A stretch of DNA of 64,000 nt from Narthecium ossifragum (lineage: Eukaryota; Streptophyta; Magnoliopsida; Dioscoreales; Nartheciaceae). The stretch's first letter is position 1, and every line of letters begins with the position of its first letter. Shown piece after piece: positions 1 to 10,604 of the stretch. A model generated the notes under the pieces. It was given only the letters and a program-made list of their open reading frames with translations, searched no databases and was not told where the DNA came from. The translations under genes and the position numbers were made by a program. Location: NCBI GenBank assembly GCA_963920575.1, contig OY986969.1, positions 16,415,288 to 16,479,287 on the forward strand, in the 5' to 3' direction.

Positions 1-668
1 GTACCTGGACAGGAGCCCACAGTCTTTGTTTCCTCTCGTTTGTTCTTGGATGAGGGTGGGACCTGGACAGGAGCCCTCGGGAATCAACGGGGTCATGAGG
101 CCCCTTGGCATACCTTAGATTTAGGCGGAGAATGACACAGTTGCAGTTTCATTCCTTTTTGTGCGACGTAGAGTGGAACCCTACTGGGCATTGTTGCTCA
201 CCCTACCTAGGCTGCATCGACGATGCAGGTTGATGCAGTTTCTTCTTTTAGGTGTTCTTCTAGAAGATGGCGCGATATTTCGAAGTGATCGAGGACTTGG
301 AGGTTCGAGTTCTTCTACAGTTAATTTACAGTTTTAATCAATGATGTATAAATTGATGTATAATCTGATATATCCAAGAATAGAATTGTATGATTATTAA
401 TTCAGTTGTAATTGAGAGATGTTGAAATTTTCTTTAATGTAGATGTTGAGGAAGGTGATGATATTGAAATTGAAAAATTATAAAATGTACATGTTTCTTG
501 TGTTATAATTATAAAAGAGACTCTGTCGATTTTGTTAAGAACTGGAGGATCATATTGTTCAAAGTAGATGTGAAAATTGTTATATACTTGTGCGCCTATT
601 GATGATGTAAATAGGTTTAGGTGGCTCACACCTCAATCTGGATGGGTTTTCTGGGTCGGGGCGTGACA
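1..668 (+). mobile_element. 3' part of a Tekay-like solo LTR (P)
   Basis: The window opens inside a long LTR that ends in GGGTCGGGGCGTGACA at 668, the same end as the other long LTRs here (E, D, N, L). Its body matches the last third of N at about 55990-56691, including the repeated phrase ACCTGGACAGGAGCCC and the segment around AACCCTACTGGGC. What follows is integrase coding sequence and not a primer-binding site, so this looks like a solo LTR inserted into an integrase gene. The expected right TSD would be TACCC (669-673); the left copy is outside the window. Confidence 0.75.
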
Positions 669-996
669 TACCCAGACTTGCGGCGATAGTTCTGGTGGGG
701 TGGGATGAAGAGGGCCGTGATGGATTTCGTATCGCACTGCCTTACCTGTCAGAAGGTCAAGGCAGAGCACCAGAGCGAACTCCAGGGTTTCTTCAACCCC
801 TTCCACTGGCTGAGTGGAAGTGGGAACACATCACGATGGACTTAGTGACCAGGCTACCTAGATCTCCTAGGAGGAATGACGTGACTTGGGTCATCGTTGA
901 TCGATTGACCAAGTCGGCACACTTCCTGCCTACGCGGATGACAGACTCGACAGACAGGTTGGGCAATTCGTATGTCAGAGAGATGGTCAGACTACA
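669..996 (+). pseudogene. Gypsy integrase fragment (frameshifted)
   Basis: This is a remnant of a chromovirus-like Ty3/gypsy integrase. One frame reads through the zinc-binding end (MDFVSHCLTCQKVKAEHQ, from about 720). After a frameshift near 795 another frame continues with PLAEWKWEHITMDLVTRLP, which holds the first catalytic Asp, then VIVDRLTKSAHFLP and YVREMVRLH. The second Asp and the Glu are missing because LTR E begins at 997. The left end is cut by solo LTR P. The fragment is non-functional. It represents the oldest layer visible at the left edge. Confidence 0.85.
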
Positions 997-3808
997 TGTG
1001 AGGACCCGTAGCTCCAACCTGGTCCGACCACGTTGGATCGAGGGTCTGGTTTTGTGGTTTGGGTCGGTTGGCCTTGCTTTGCGAATGATTGATTGCATCC
1101 CTGTTTTTGGACCCCAATGGCAATTTGGTAAATTGCACCTTCACGGTCGGTTTCACACCCGTGTAGTGCACACACGGCCTTGGATTGATGTATATGATTG
1201 ATTAGAACCTTAGGGGTGCTTCTGATCGGAAGATCGGGGCTCGATCGGGAAAAATGAAGATGGGCGGCCAAGATTAAATCTCAGCTTTAATCTAAAACTC
1301 CTCTCTCTCTTTCTTTTTTCTTTTCTTTTTCTTTCCTCCTCCTTCCCCTGCTTCTTTCCTCCACCCGATCCCCTTTCCCTTCTTCTCCCCTTTCATCCCG
1401 ACGCGAGTGAGACGGCGAGAGAGAGAGCTCCGTCAATCTGGAGGCGGCGATGGCGAGGGCCTCTTCTTTCTTCCTTCCCTTTCTTTTTTCCGCGGCGGCT
1501 CATCTGCCTCTTTTTCTTCTTCTTCGGCGATAGCAGCGGGTGTGGGAGTTCCTGGCGGCTCTTCGACGAGCTGGAGATGGCGATGGCGAGGAAGGGAGGC
1601 GGATTAGGCAAGGTTAACGGCGGATTTAGCGTTCAAGGTAGGTTTCTACGCCTAAACCTATGTTTAGGGTTTATCTAGGGTTTGGTTTGATTGTTTGGTG
1701 ATTTCTTTGTGCAAATTGGTTCCTCATAGCTTTCTTGGAATCTGATTTACCTCTCATATGAATTGATTTCGATTTTAAGCCGAATTTATGTAAGATTTTC
1801 TCGGATTTCTGTCGAAATCCTGTTTTCACCCGGACTGAGCTGTTCAAGCTTAGATCCCGACTCTTACATGTATGAACTCGTCAGAGCATCAGCATGAGAG
1901 TTGTAGATCCTTGGACCTCCATCCAATTTCCGCTGGTTTCATAATTTTTGGATTTATATACGAATTGTGGTAAATTGTTTGCGGAACTGCTACGAAACTG
2001 AAATTGAGAAATTAGTTAGCTGATTTAATGGAATTTCGACCTTTGTTTAACCTGATCCCCGTGTAACTTATCCCCAAGGTTAATTAGGATTGTTTTGGGA
2101 GTTTTGGCTTTGATTGGAGAGGTTTTTTAGGTATTTATGCCTCTTTTCGTATTTTTGGCCGAAAGCCAAAATACGTTATTTTCATCTATTTTCGCTTATC
2201 CGTTTGAATCGAATTTCGGGTAGTTGTTTTGGAAGCTAGTAATGAACACGCATGTCAAGTTTCATATTAATCGGATGGACATAGTGAAACCTAGAGTATA
2301 CCCTTACCTTGTCGATCATATATAATCAAAGTATGATTAGTCAATTGTAACTTGTCTAATTTATCTTTTACCTTGAACTGATGTTAGCAGTATTTGGTAG
2401 ATACATGATGATTTGATAAGTTTAGGGAGATTAATCCCTTGACTTCGACAAGTTTGTTTAAGTTGCTAATCTTCTAGCTTAATTAGCATTTGGTTATCAA
2501 GTATGTTTAGTATCCATGTATTGTATACTCTAAGCCCTATCTGTAGCTCGTGGTTGAACCAAGGGAGTCATGACCCTTGAGATGTTTAGATAATTAATTG
2601 GGCCGAGGGTGTGCCCTAGTTAATGTGTTTTGTAACTGTTGTGTATTGTTTGGTCGGGGTTGTATCACATTGTAGAAATTGCAGTTGACGGCTGTGGACG
2701 TCGTTGTAATGCCGAATTTTGATATGTTGGGTGTTTGTTATAATTGTTTTGCTAGATAGATCTTTATTGCTTTCAACCCTTGCTATGTTTACCCTCTGTC
2801 AAGCTTGAGGCTATGCCTAGCCCTGTATTATGTATGACATACTCTTGCTTGTCCTGATCTATTAAATGTGCGCGTGAGCATTGCATGCATTTGCTTGCAT
2901 TAGAAACATTCAGGCTAGGTGGTAGGCGCTGAATTCGATCATCGATCCGGGGTTCTCGGGTAGCCCGGATCTAGCCCTAGGACCGGGGTTTGGGTAGTCG
3001 AGGATTAGGATGCGATTGTAATATTGACTGATTATTTATCATTCGAGGATTATTAAGTAGTCGGACTGGAATATTATATTGACATTGAGGTTTACAGGTG
3101 GTGTTGTTTCTCCAAGTACAAGTCCTAAGGGTCTCCAAGGCATGGGAATCTTGCTTTGGTAAGGGTGATCCTACATGTTACTGTTCCGTGGCCTCCTGGT
3201 AACATGTTCATGAGAGAGGTTTCATGATAGGAGCCCTTGGGACATCGATAGGGTTATGGGACCCTTGGCATTCCTTAGACTTAGGCGGAAAGACAACACA
3301 GTTATTGTTTTCCTCCCTTCAGTGTGGCGTAGAGTAGAACCCTACTGAGCTTTGTTGCTCACTCCTACCTAGGCTACATCGGTCATGCAGGTCGAGGCAG
3401 CTCCTTCTTTTTCAGATAGTTGCGGCATGGAGGCGGCACTCCCCTTGGTGGTGCATGTGATTAAGGATATCATCAGTTTATCTTATTCAATTGATGTAAA
3501 TCTTTAAATGTATAAATTGAAATCTGAACGAGAAATGTATTTGTATTCCAATTTGATGTAAATTGATCAAAGATTGATGTACTTAGAGGACTTGTACCTT
3601 TATTGTATCATTTAAAACTTAATTGAGTATCATAGCAGTTAATTTGTATTATGATTTGATGATAGGATAGTTTAAATTAATTGTGAATATTATAATCGTG
3701 CCCCAGGTTTAAAAGTGATAATTACAAGGGAGCCTCTGGCCGTTTGTTTTTAGAGTTTAGGACCCTCACACCCCGGACCGGATGGGTTTTCTTGATCGGG
3801 GTGTGACA
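997..3808 (+). mobile_element. Long 5' LTR of Tekay-like element E
   Basis: A 2812-bp LTR starting TGTGAGGACCCG and ending GGGGTGTGACA. It is followed at 3812 by a tRNA-Met-type primer site, so it is the 5' LTR of an element and not a solo LTR. A pyrimidine-rich stretch lies at 1300-1396 and a purine/GC-rich stretch at 1400-1600, with a possible splice donor after it (AAGGTAGG near 1636). A covarying hairpin lies at 2944-2971. Short reading frames here (for example 1407-1607) are low-complexity and not shared with sister LTRs, so I do not call genes. The LTR has no internal coding region left: only 3809-3909 and 8725-8748 survive. Confidence 0.85.
2944..3000 (+). other. Conserved LTR hairpin block
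   Basis: GATCCGGG and CCCGGATC form a perfect 8-bp stem (2944-2951 with 2964-2971), followed by the conserved block TAGCCCTAGGACCGGGGTTT. The same hairpin and block recur in D (23600-23627, minus), F (40126-40148, minus), L (51757-51779) and N (55779-55805), with paired changes in the stem. The function is unknown. Confidence 0.6.
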
Positions 3809-3811
3809 ACT

Positions 3812-3822
3812 TGGTATTAGAG
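3812..3822 (+). other. Primer-binding site, tRNA-iMet type
   Basis: TGGTATTAGAG follows LTR E after a 3-base gap. It differs at one base from the common plant initiator-tRNA-Met primer site TGGTATCAGAG. This fixes the orientation of E as plus. Confidence 0.8.
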
Positions 3823-3909
3823 TAGGCTGTACGTCCCAGGGATAGGATTAGGCTTGCAGTTAAGATTTTGAGTGTGGAATGGGATAGTTCTAGGTCTAGA
3901 ACATCCTTA
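3823..3909 (+). other. Leader stub of element E
   Basis: About 87 bases of non-coding leader follow the primer site and are cut by element A. The sequence resumes at 8725 for about 24 bases and then joins the RNase H remnant of element B. The rest of E is deleted. Confidence 0.55.
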
Positions 3910-4265
3910 TGATGAGTGCATGAAAGTGCACTCTGAACAGTCTTATAACCATCTCAATTGCTAGATTATTATCCTTAATCAACATCTTCATTACTATTTT
4001 ATATCTATATGTTGCTTCACATAGTTGTTTGGAAAATGCAAGAAAAAGAAGCAAAGAAGCTGAAAAGATAATATGGATCAAATTGAAAGATTAAACTGTA
4101 CCTTCTCATGAAGAACCAGATGATGGGTCATATATAATTGGAAAGCTCTTGGAGTCTAGTTTCTGCAGAATTTTACGATTCGTGATTCCGAGTTTTCTAG
4201 AGGAAGTTATGGCAATTTTAGTACCAATGGCGCAGTCTGGATGGCAAAACAGTAAATACTCAGGG

Positions 4266-4470
4266 AGTCAGATCGATCAGACTCGGGAATTAAATCCTGA
4301 CAGAACGTATGCTCTTCAGATGATCACAGTCAGATCGATCCTACTATCCATCCTACTGAGGGATCGATCCCACACCCCTAGTGGGATCGATCCGACTCGG
4401 GCGTAGCCAGAAATTGAGGATTTTGATGCAACGGATCGATCCCACACCCCTAGAAGGATCGATCCTACTG
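4266..4470 (+). repeat. GATCGATC palindrome array in A LTR
   Basis: Several copies of GATCGATC lie here, mostly in facing pairs about 12-20 bases apart (for example GGGATCGATCCCAC then GTGGGATCGATCC). They are separated by spacers that include TGACAGAACGTATGC. The array sits 60-260 bases upstream of the TATA box at 4528. Its counterpart in the 3' LTR is at about 7611-7837. Confidence 0.8.
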
Positions 4471-4527
4471 TCCCAGTGAAGAAAATCAACGGTTTAGATC
4501 TAATCCGTGGATGGATACATTTAAGGC

Positions 4528-4535
4528 TATAAATA
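4528..4535 (+). promoter_or_regulatory. TATA box of A 5' LTR
   Basis: TATAAATA lies in the context GGCTATAAATAGGACTC, at the same place in every LTR of this family. The truncated LTR keeps the promoter but has lost its downstream part. Confidence 0.7.
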
Positions 4536-4783
4536 GGACTCTTTCTAGGGTTTGGAGAGGACTTTTTTTGGTAGCGTTTGGAGGAGAGGAGACTGGTTCA
4601 AGGCTCGGTTTTCTTTTCTTTTTCTCATCTTATTTCTTCATTAGTTTTGTTGCTCTCATGATGAACATGAGTGGCTAGTTCTTCTCTAAGGAACCGATGT
4701 AGCTCTAACTGAATCATTCTATGTTATTAGATCATATTTATTTAATCAGTTTATATTTCTTGTTTCATTCATTATCATAACCG

Positions 4784-6066
4784 AAATTTTCATGGAAAAA
4801 TACTGCTAATGCTAGTATGGAAGCGACTATGTTAGCTTTTATGCAGAAGATAGACACAAAGATGGAAAAACAAGATTCGGCTATTGCTCGATATGATGCC
4901 ACATTGAAGAATGTTGCAGCATCCGTTGGGAAGTTCAAGTGGGACAGCTTGCAGAAGCTGTACGAGCCCATGTTCCAGGCAGATTTCCAAGCCAACTTGA
5001 GCAAGCCAACGCATTTACTGTTCTTCGTTCAGGTAAAATAATTGAGAATAAGATTAATGTTGAAGTTACTGATATGTGTAGTGATGATAAAACTGAGTAC
5101 GTCGAGAGGGAAGAGCCCTCAAAGAGGCCACCGCTGGCCACATTTTTTTCTGAGCATGGAAAGAGAGCAATTTGAAATCCGGAGGTTCCTCACAACACTC
5201 CTCCACCATATGTGCCACCAGTTCATTTTCCAGGCTGCCTGAAGAAAGCCAAAATGGATAAGTCATATTTTGAAATTTATGATATCCTATCTAAGGTTAA
5301 TGTAAACTTACCATTACTTGATGTAATTAGGAAAATACCAGCCTTTTCAAAGTTCTTCAAGGAACTATGTATTTCTAAACGTAAGTATAAACCTCATAAA
5401 AAGGTGATGGTTTCAGAGACGGCAAGCGCGGTTCTACAAAGGAAGCTTTCACCCAAGCTTAAGGATCCAGGGAGTTTTAACATTAATATTACTCTTGGTG
5501 ATACAAAAATAGGAGAGGCAATGCTTGATTTAGGAGCCAGTGTTAATTTGATGCCTTACTCTGTTTTCCGTCAGTTAGGTGTGGGTGAATTAAAACCTAC
5601 TACTATGTCTCTACAACTTGCAGATCGTTCAATTAAATATCCATTAGGCATTGTAGAATACATCTAAGTACAGGTTGATAAGTTAATTATCCCTGCTGAT
5701 TTTGTGATATTGGATATGGATGATGCACCGTTGAATGATAGAAATTTACCTATTTTGTTGGGTCGTCCATTTATGGCTACAGCTAATACTATGATTAATG
5801 TGAAGGATGGTAAGCTCAGCATGACAGTTTTAGGTGAAACAGTTGAAATTAAAGTATTTGAGTCTATGTCATGTCCTTCAAACTCTTTTGATTGCATCTC
5901 AATAGATGTTGCAGATTCATTGGTGTTCTCTAATTTCAAGCAGGAGCAAGTGAAGACTACATTGGTAGTGGATTTGACGATGGTGAAAGATGACTTGCAC
6001 AGTTATAAAAGAGCAAAGGAGGTCGTCGCACCGCTTGAAGCATTACAGCCATACGAACCTGGCTGA
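4784..6066 (+). pseudogene. Degraded gag C-terminus and protease of A
   Basis: The protein matches the intact frame of element C (25963-27531). Order: a gag tail around LEATMLAFMQKIDTKMEK, a linker, then the aspartic protease with MLDLGASVNLMPYSVF (active-site Asp in DLGAS) near 5522 and ILLGRPFMATA near 5755. It ends LEALQPYEPG at 6066. Damage visible: frameshifts near 4940 and 5180, and one in-frame stop TAA at 5665-5667 where C has the leucine codon TTA. The protease segments 5212-5667 and 5704-6066 are otherwise well preserved. No reverse transcriptase follows. Confidence 0.85.
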
Positions 6067-6115
6067 ACCTTAAGGCTTTGTAGTATGTCTTGCCTAGACG
6101 TTAAATAAAGCGCTG

Positions 6116-6133
6116 GGTGGGAGGCAACCCACC
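6116..6133 (+). other. GGTGGG-AGGCAA-CCCACC hairpin
   Basis: A perfect 6-bp stem with an AGGCAA loop lies 50 bases after the protease stop. The same loop occurs in C (27581-27598) and in I (32503-32518, minus), where the stem is CTGGG/CCCAG. It marks the start of the 3' non-coding region in each. Confidence 0.6.
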
Positions 6134-7240
6134 AAGGTAACCTGTTTTAAGTTTCAACTTTTAGTTTTATGTTTTCTCTTTTTTTTTTATCTTTTAGGTT
6201 TTCAGCCACCCTGAGGATCCTTGAGGAGATGTTCGCTTACTCTATCATATGGTCTCTTTCTTATTTACATTATCTTGTCTCTTCTTTCTATGGAAATTTG
6301 GATAGCCACCTCCTACGTATGTTATTGTTTACGATGCACACATTGAGGACAATGTTAATTTCAGGTTGGGGGTGTAAACATTAATGACCGTATTCATGCT
6401 ACCTTGTGGGTATAATAGTGTTAAATTGTACATGAGCTCAAATTTTTATGCTTATTATACATGCTGTTTTCATATGGATTGGCCTATACATTGATCGCAT
6501 GCGTGATAACCTGAAGGTAGAACATTATGTGAGTCACACACGAACACTTTCTGTGCAGTGGCGATTATACTCACCAGAGGAATGAGCATGTTATTGTCAA
6601 TCCAGACCATGATTTCAGCATTAGCTAGTGTTGAGTATTGCATGCAGAAAAAAAAGGAAAAAAAAAAGAGAAAAAGTTATGGAGCTTGATTAAGCTGTGC
6701 CTAAACGACTATTAGGTGATCTACTGAGTAACCGGGTGTTCTTGCCTCAGGAAGTTGGGAGCTCGCGTAAAAAGGTAGAACCACTAATAGCTAAAAAACT
6801 ACTCAGTGTTTTGTTAAGTAACCGGGTCTCTACGCCTCAAGAAGCGGAGAGTGCTCGCGTAAAAAGGCAAAATGTCTGATAGTTGAAAAAAAAAAAAAAG
6901 AGAGCATGTTGTACTTAAAGTGCGAGGGTTGGATGATTGGTCATGAAGATAGTAGTGTGTTTAGACTAATGGTGGGTAGAAGTTGCTTCTGTACGCAACA
7001 TTTATTTGTCACGTCACATGTGTTCTTCTGGATGGTGATTAGCATGTTTAATGTGTAGAAGTTGATTTCATATGTTGGTAGTATGTGTATGAGTATAAGA
7101 AGTTTTCGTGCTCTGTACTGTGTACAACATTATTGACTTGATAAGACAGAATTTTTATCATGCTTGTCTACATCCTTGAACCGTTAGTGTGCTTAATTAT
7201 ATTTTATGCGCTTTGAATTGCTAGAGACTAACAATAAGCT
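6134..7240 (+). other. 3' non-coding region of A
   Basis: About 1.1 kb with no credible gene. It includes the phrase CAGGTTGGGGGTGTAAACAT near 6362, which resembles a second polypurine tract, homopolymer runs around 6640-6680 and 6885-6900, and the paired stem-loops at 6709-6882. Matching sequence exists in C (44510-46990, interrupted) and in J on the minus strand. Confidence 0.7.
6709..6882 (+). other. Paired conserved stem-loops
   Basis: There are two consecutive units, 6709-6790 and 6799-6882. Each has a closing stem of about 15 bp, a left loop motif AGTAACCGGGT, a middle GCCTCA, and a right loop motif CTCGCGTAAAAAGG. Unit 1 closes CTATTAG with CTAATAG and TCTAC with GTAGA. Equivalent pairs occur in C, J and I at the same distance from the polypurine tract. 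The function is unknown; see findings. Confidence 0.7.
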
Positions 7241-7252
7241 TGTTGGGGGATG
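7241..7252 (+). other. Polypurine tract of A
   Basis: TGTTGGGGGATG lies directly before the 3' LTR start at 7253. The G-run adjoining the LTR is the expected second-strand primer. Confidence 0.75.
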
Positions 7253-8719
7253 TGATGAGTGCATGAAAGTGCACTCTGAACAGTCTTATAACCATCTCAA
7301 TTGTTAGATTATTATCCTTAATCAACATCTTTATTACTATTTTTATATCTATATGTTGTTTCACATAGTTGTTTGGAAAATGCAGGAAAAAGGAGCAAAG
7401 AAGCTGAAAATATTATATGGATCAAATTGAAAGATTAAACTGCACCTGCTCATGAAGAACTAGATGATGGGCCATATATGGTTGGAAATCTCTTGAAGTC
7501 TAGTTTCTGGAGAATTTTACGGTTTGTGAGTCCGAGTTTTCTAGAGGAAGTTACGGCAATTTTAGTACCAATGGCGTAGTCTGGATGGCAAAACAGTAAA
7601 TACTCAGGGAGTCAGATCGATCGCACACCTAGAGTGGGATTGATCGGACTCGGGAATTAAATCCTGACAGAACGTATGCTCTTCAGATGATCACAGTCAG
7701 ATCGATCCTACTATCCATCCTACTGAGGGATCGATCCCACACCCCTGGTGGGATCGATCCGACTCGGGCGTAGCCAGAAATTGAGGATTTTGATGCAACG
7801 GATCGATCCCACACCCCTAGAAGGATCGATTCTACTGTCCTAGTGAAGAAAATCAACGGTTTAGATCTAATCCGTGGATGGAGACACTTAAGGCTATAAA
7901 TAGGACTCTTTCTAGGGTTTGGAGAGGACATTTTTTGGCAGCGTTTGGAGGAGAGGAGACTGGTTCAAGGCTTGGTTTTCTTTTCTTTTTCTCATCTTAT
8001 TTCTTCATTAGTTTTGTTGCCCTCATGATGAACATGAGTGGCTAGTTCTTCTCTAAGGAACCGATGTAGCCCTAACTGAATCATTCTATGTTATTGGATC
8101 ATATTTATTTGATCAGTTTATATTTTTTGTTTCATTCATTATTATAACTGAGATCTTAAATACTTTTATCTGGCCAATAGAAGTATTATGGATTGTTTTA
8201 TGTGAGATTGGACGAGGGTTTATTCCCTAATCTTGCAGGATCTATGAATGAATGAGATTTAGTCGATGCCGGGTTCAAGCTAAGACACTTCTTGGTTCAT
8301 AATTGTTCTTCAGAGCTTAAGGGATTCTTGGTTAACACTTAGTTATGGGTTCATTGGCTAGGGTTAATTGGGGGTACTTGGTGAAGACCGCGATCAAACA
8401 GATCATCATACCGGAAGAACGAGCACTTGGAATTAAACTGAGATCTTAATTGATTCAATGCATAGAATGCGGATGTTATGGTGAAATCGGAACCTTAGTA
8501 TTCATCCATCATATTTCCATCGTTTTCTTATTTCGTTACTAGATCTTCTATTTTCGATACTTCATATTTCTTCCTTTACCTTCCTTATTTTCTTTCTTTT
8601 CTGTTCTTTAGAATTTTACTCTAATAATCTTTACAAATCTCTGTGGGTAAGATACTCGTCTTGCTACTATACTGATTGCACCGATTCGTATACTTGCGAG
8701 ATATAAAATTTATTCATCA
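7253..8719 (+). repeat. 3' LTR of A
   Basis: A complete 1467-bp LTR, TGATGAGTGC to TTCATCA. It holds the GATCGATC array (7611-7837), a TATA box at 7895-7902 and the R/U5 end GTATACTTGCGAGATATAAA. It is the same family as the C LTRs (20492-21956 and 46991-48465). Confidence 0.9.
7895..7902 (+). promoter_or_regulatory. TATA box of A 3' LTR
   Basis: TATAAATA, in the same context as at 4528. It could drive read-out transcription to the right. Confidence 0.6.
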
Positions 8720-8748
8720 CCTTACATGGATGTTTGCGATTGTGTGTG

Positions 8749-9100
8749 AATCAAATTCTTGCAAAACCAAGTTTGATCGAATCAGTCTATGTTTGGCTTC
8801 CTTTTTGGCTAAAAGATATTCCATAGCAGCATGATCAGTATAGCTAAGGATTTTAGAACCTAGGAGGCAGTGACGAAACTTTTCCAATACGAATATTACT
8901 GTCAGTAATTCCTCCTCAATAATAGTATGGTTTAATAACGATTCAGATAGGGTCTTACTAGCATAATAAATCATATGTGGAATCTTATTTACTGGTTGTC
9001 CTAAAACAGCTACTATGGCAGAATCGGAAGCATCACACATTAGTTCAAAAGGTAAGGAATAATCTGGTGCGTGAAGCGGTCAACAATAGATCACAAATGG
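8749..9100 (-). pseudogene. RNase H fragment of Athila-like element B
   Basis: On the minus strand the frame reads [50 protein letters not shown] and LQEFDS. These are the RNase H motifs seen intact in element I at about 35600-35900. The left end breaks off at about 8749 against the stub of E. The right end is cut by solo LTR S1 (TSD TCTTA), and the same gene resumes at 18744. The open stretch is short and non-functional. Confidence 0.85.
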
Positions 9101-10536
9101 TCTTATGATGATGATGCATAATGTTATATTTTTATTCCTTAATGTTTAGTCTTCTGTACTTATTTTGTGCCTAAATATACTCATTATTCTTATATTTTGA
9201 TTTAGGATGCAATTGAAGACCTAAAGTGCAAAACGAGGCCAAATGAACAATTCTGGACAGTTTTGACAGCAGTTAGTAATCTGGGCATAACGTTTTCATA
9301 CGTGCTCCGATTGGGATGATCCAGTATAAGATGGAAAGATAAGAAAGAGTTCTACAACTTTGATGTTTGGAGTTTTTGCTGATTCAGGCTGTATAAAGAC
9401 AGAAAAATTGAAGAAGCCATCAGACTCGGAATTGTTGTACCTGCACTTGGGTTGGACGAGATTCATTTTTTGGAGTCCAGATTTGATTCATGAAGATCCC
9501 AGCTGGGAGTACCACATTTCCTAATTATATTAGGAGTTTATTTGATCTTTCCTTGATTAGAGGGATTGGCATGTGATGTCGCTCAAATGTGTCACGCACA
9601 GCGGTCGCGGTGTAGTACAGCATAAGAGAGGTCGAATCCCACAGAGAGACAAGCAGGAAAGATCCAGAAATACAGATAATAATATATTGAAGACAATCAA
9701 GAAAGCTAACTAAACTAAATTAGATCAAAGGATTAATGATAATGTAATGTTAACTAAAGATATCAGGCTTTTGATAAGGCTAGGCTTCAGGAATCACTTC
9801 ACTCGGATTTAGGCTCTTCTCTTCTCAATGGTCCATATAATACTCAGTTAAGGGATTCACATCCCAATCGCCTTAACCTGAAGATATAGAATTATGAATC
9901 TGATAAAATATAAATGTCTCTTCCTATGATTGGTTCTTCCTTTTTATAGTTCTAACTTCATCCAACCAAACCTAAGAATACACGATACCGGCTGTCACTA
10001 CAGGCAACGCGCAGCAAAAGTTCATCGGGACAAAGCCCTAACTCTAACCGGATCTCTAAGAATACACAATACCAACTCTCACAATCGGCAATGCATAGCA
10101 AAGATCTCACGGGTTAGAGCCCCAACCTTATCTAACCAGATCCCTAAGAATACACAATACCAGCTGTCACTACGGGCAATGCATAGCAAAGGTCTCGCAA
10201 GACTCGATAGGAGAATCAAAAGACAAGACTATGGGATTATAAGATCATGAAAGAAGCATGACTGGATTCATAATATTAATCATCCACATAGAAGTCTATA
10301 ATCTGAAAATAATATTTGAAGATCCAATACATAGAAAAGAGTTTAACAATGAAGATTAAAAACTATGAACCATTGTTGGAGAAGAAACCCTAATCCTCGC
10401 TACATCATCCGTCCGCCATGCCCGCGGATTACTCGGCCATGGATGGAGATGTCTTCATCTTCTTCCTCTTGAAAAAGTCCTGAAAAGAGCCTCCAAAAAC
10501 GTCCAAGAAGTCCCCCTCAAACCCTAGAAAGGGTCC

Positions 10537-10544
10537 TATTTATA
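10537..10544 (-). promoter_or_regulatory. TATA box of J 3' LTR
   Basis: TATAAATA on the minus strand, in the context GGGGCTATAAATAGGACC, downstream of the palindrome array. Confidence 0.6.
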
Positions 10545-10604
10545 GCCCCAAAGTTCTCCATCAACAGATTTGATCTAAACCGTTGATTTAATCCACTGGG
10601 AACG

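Larger units (their letters stand above)
3910..4783 (+). repeat. Truncated 5' LTR of A
   Basis: It aligns with the first 870 bases or so of the 3' LTR at 7253. It then jumps near 4783 to gag sequence equivalent to about 26205. The join falls in an A/T-rich stretch, consistent with a microhomology deletion. Confidence 0.85.
3910..8719 (+). mobile_element. Gypsy element A, internally deleted, gag-protease type
   Basis: The element starts TGATGAGTGC and ends TTTATTCATCA, with TSD CCTTA at 3905-3909 and 8720-8724. The 5' LTR is cut at about 4783 and fused directly to a gag segment, so its last third (R/U5), the primer site and the gag N-terminus are lost. A degraded gag-protease reading frame, the 3' non-coding region with two stem-loops, a polypurine tract (7241-7252) and a complete 3' LTR (7253-8719) follow. 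Reverse transcriptase, RNase H and integrase are absent. It is the same family as element C, which has the same gag-protease-only layout. Confidence 0.9.

Noticed and set aside
997..3808. E as a solo LTR
   Set aside because: A primer-binding site follows directly and the integrase frame does not resume after it, so it is a 5' LTR of a lost element.
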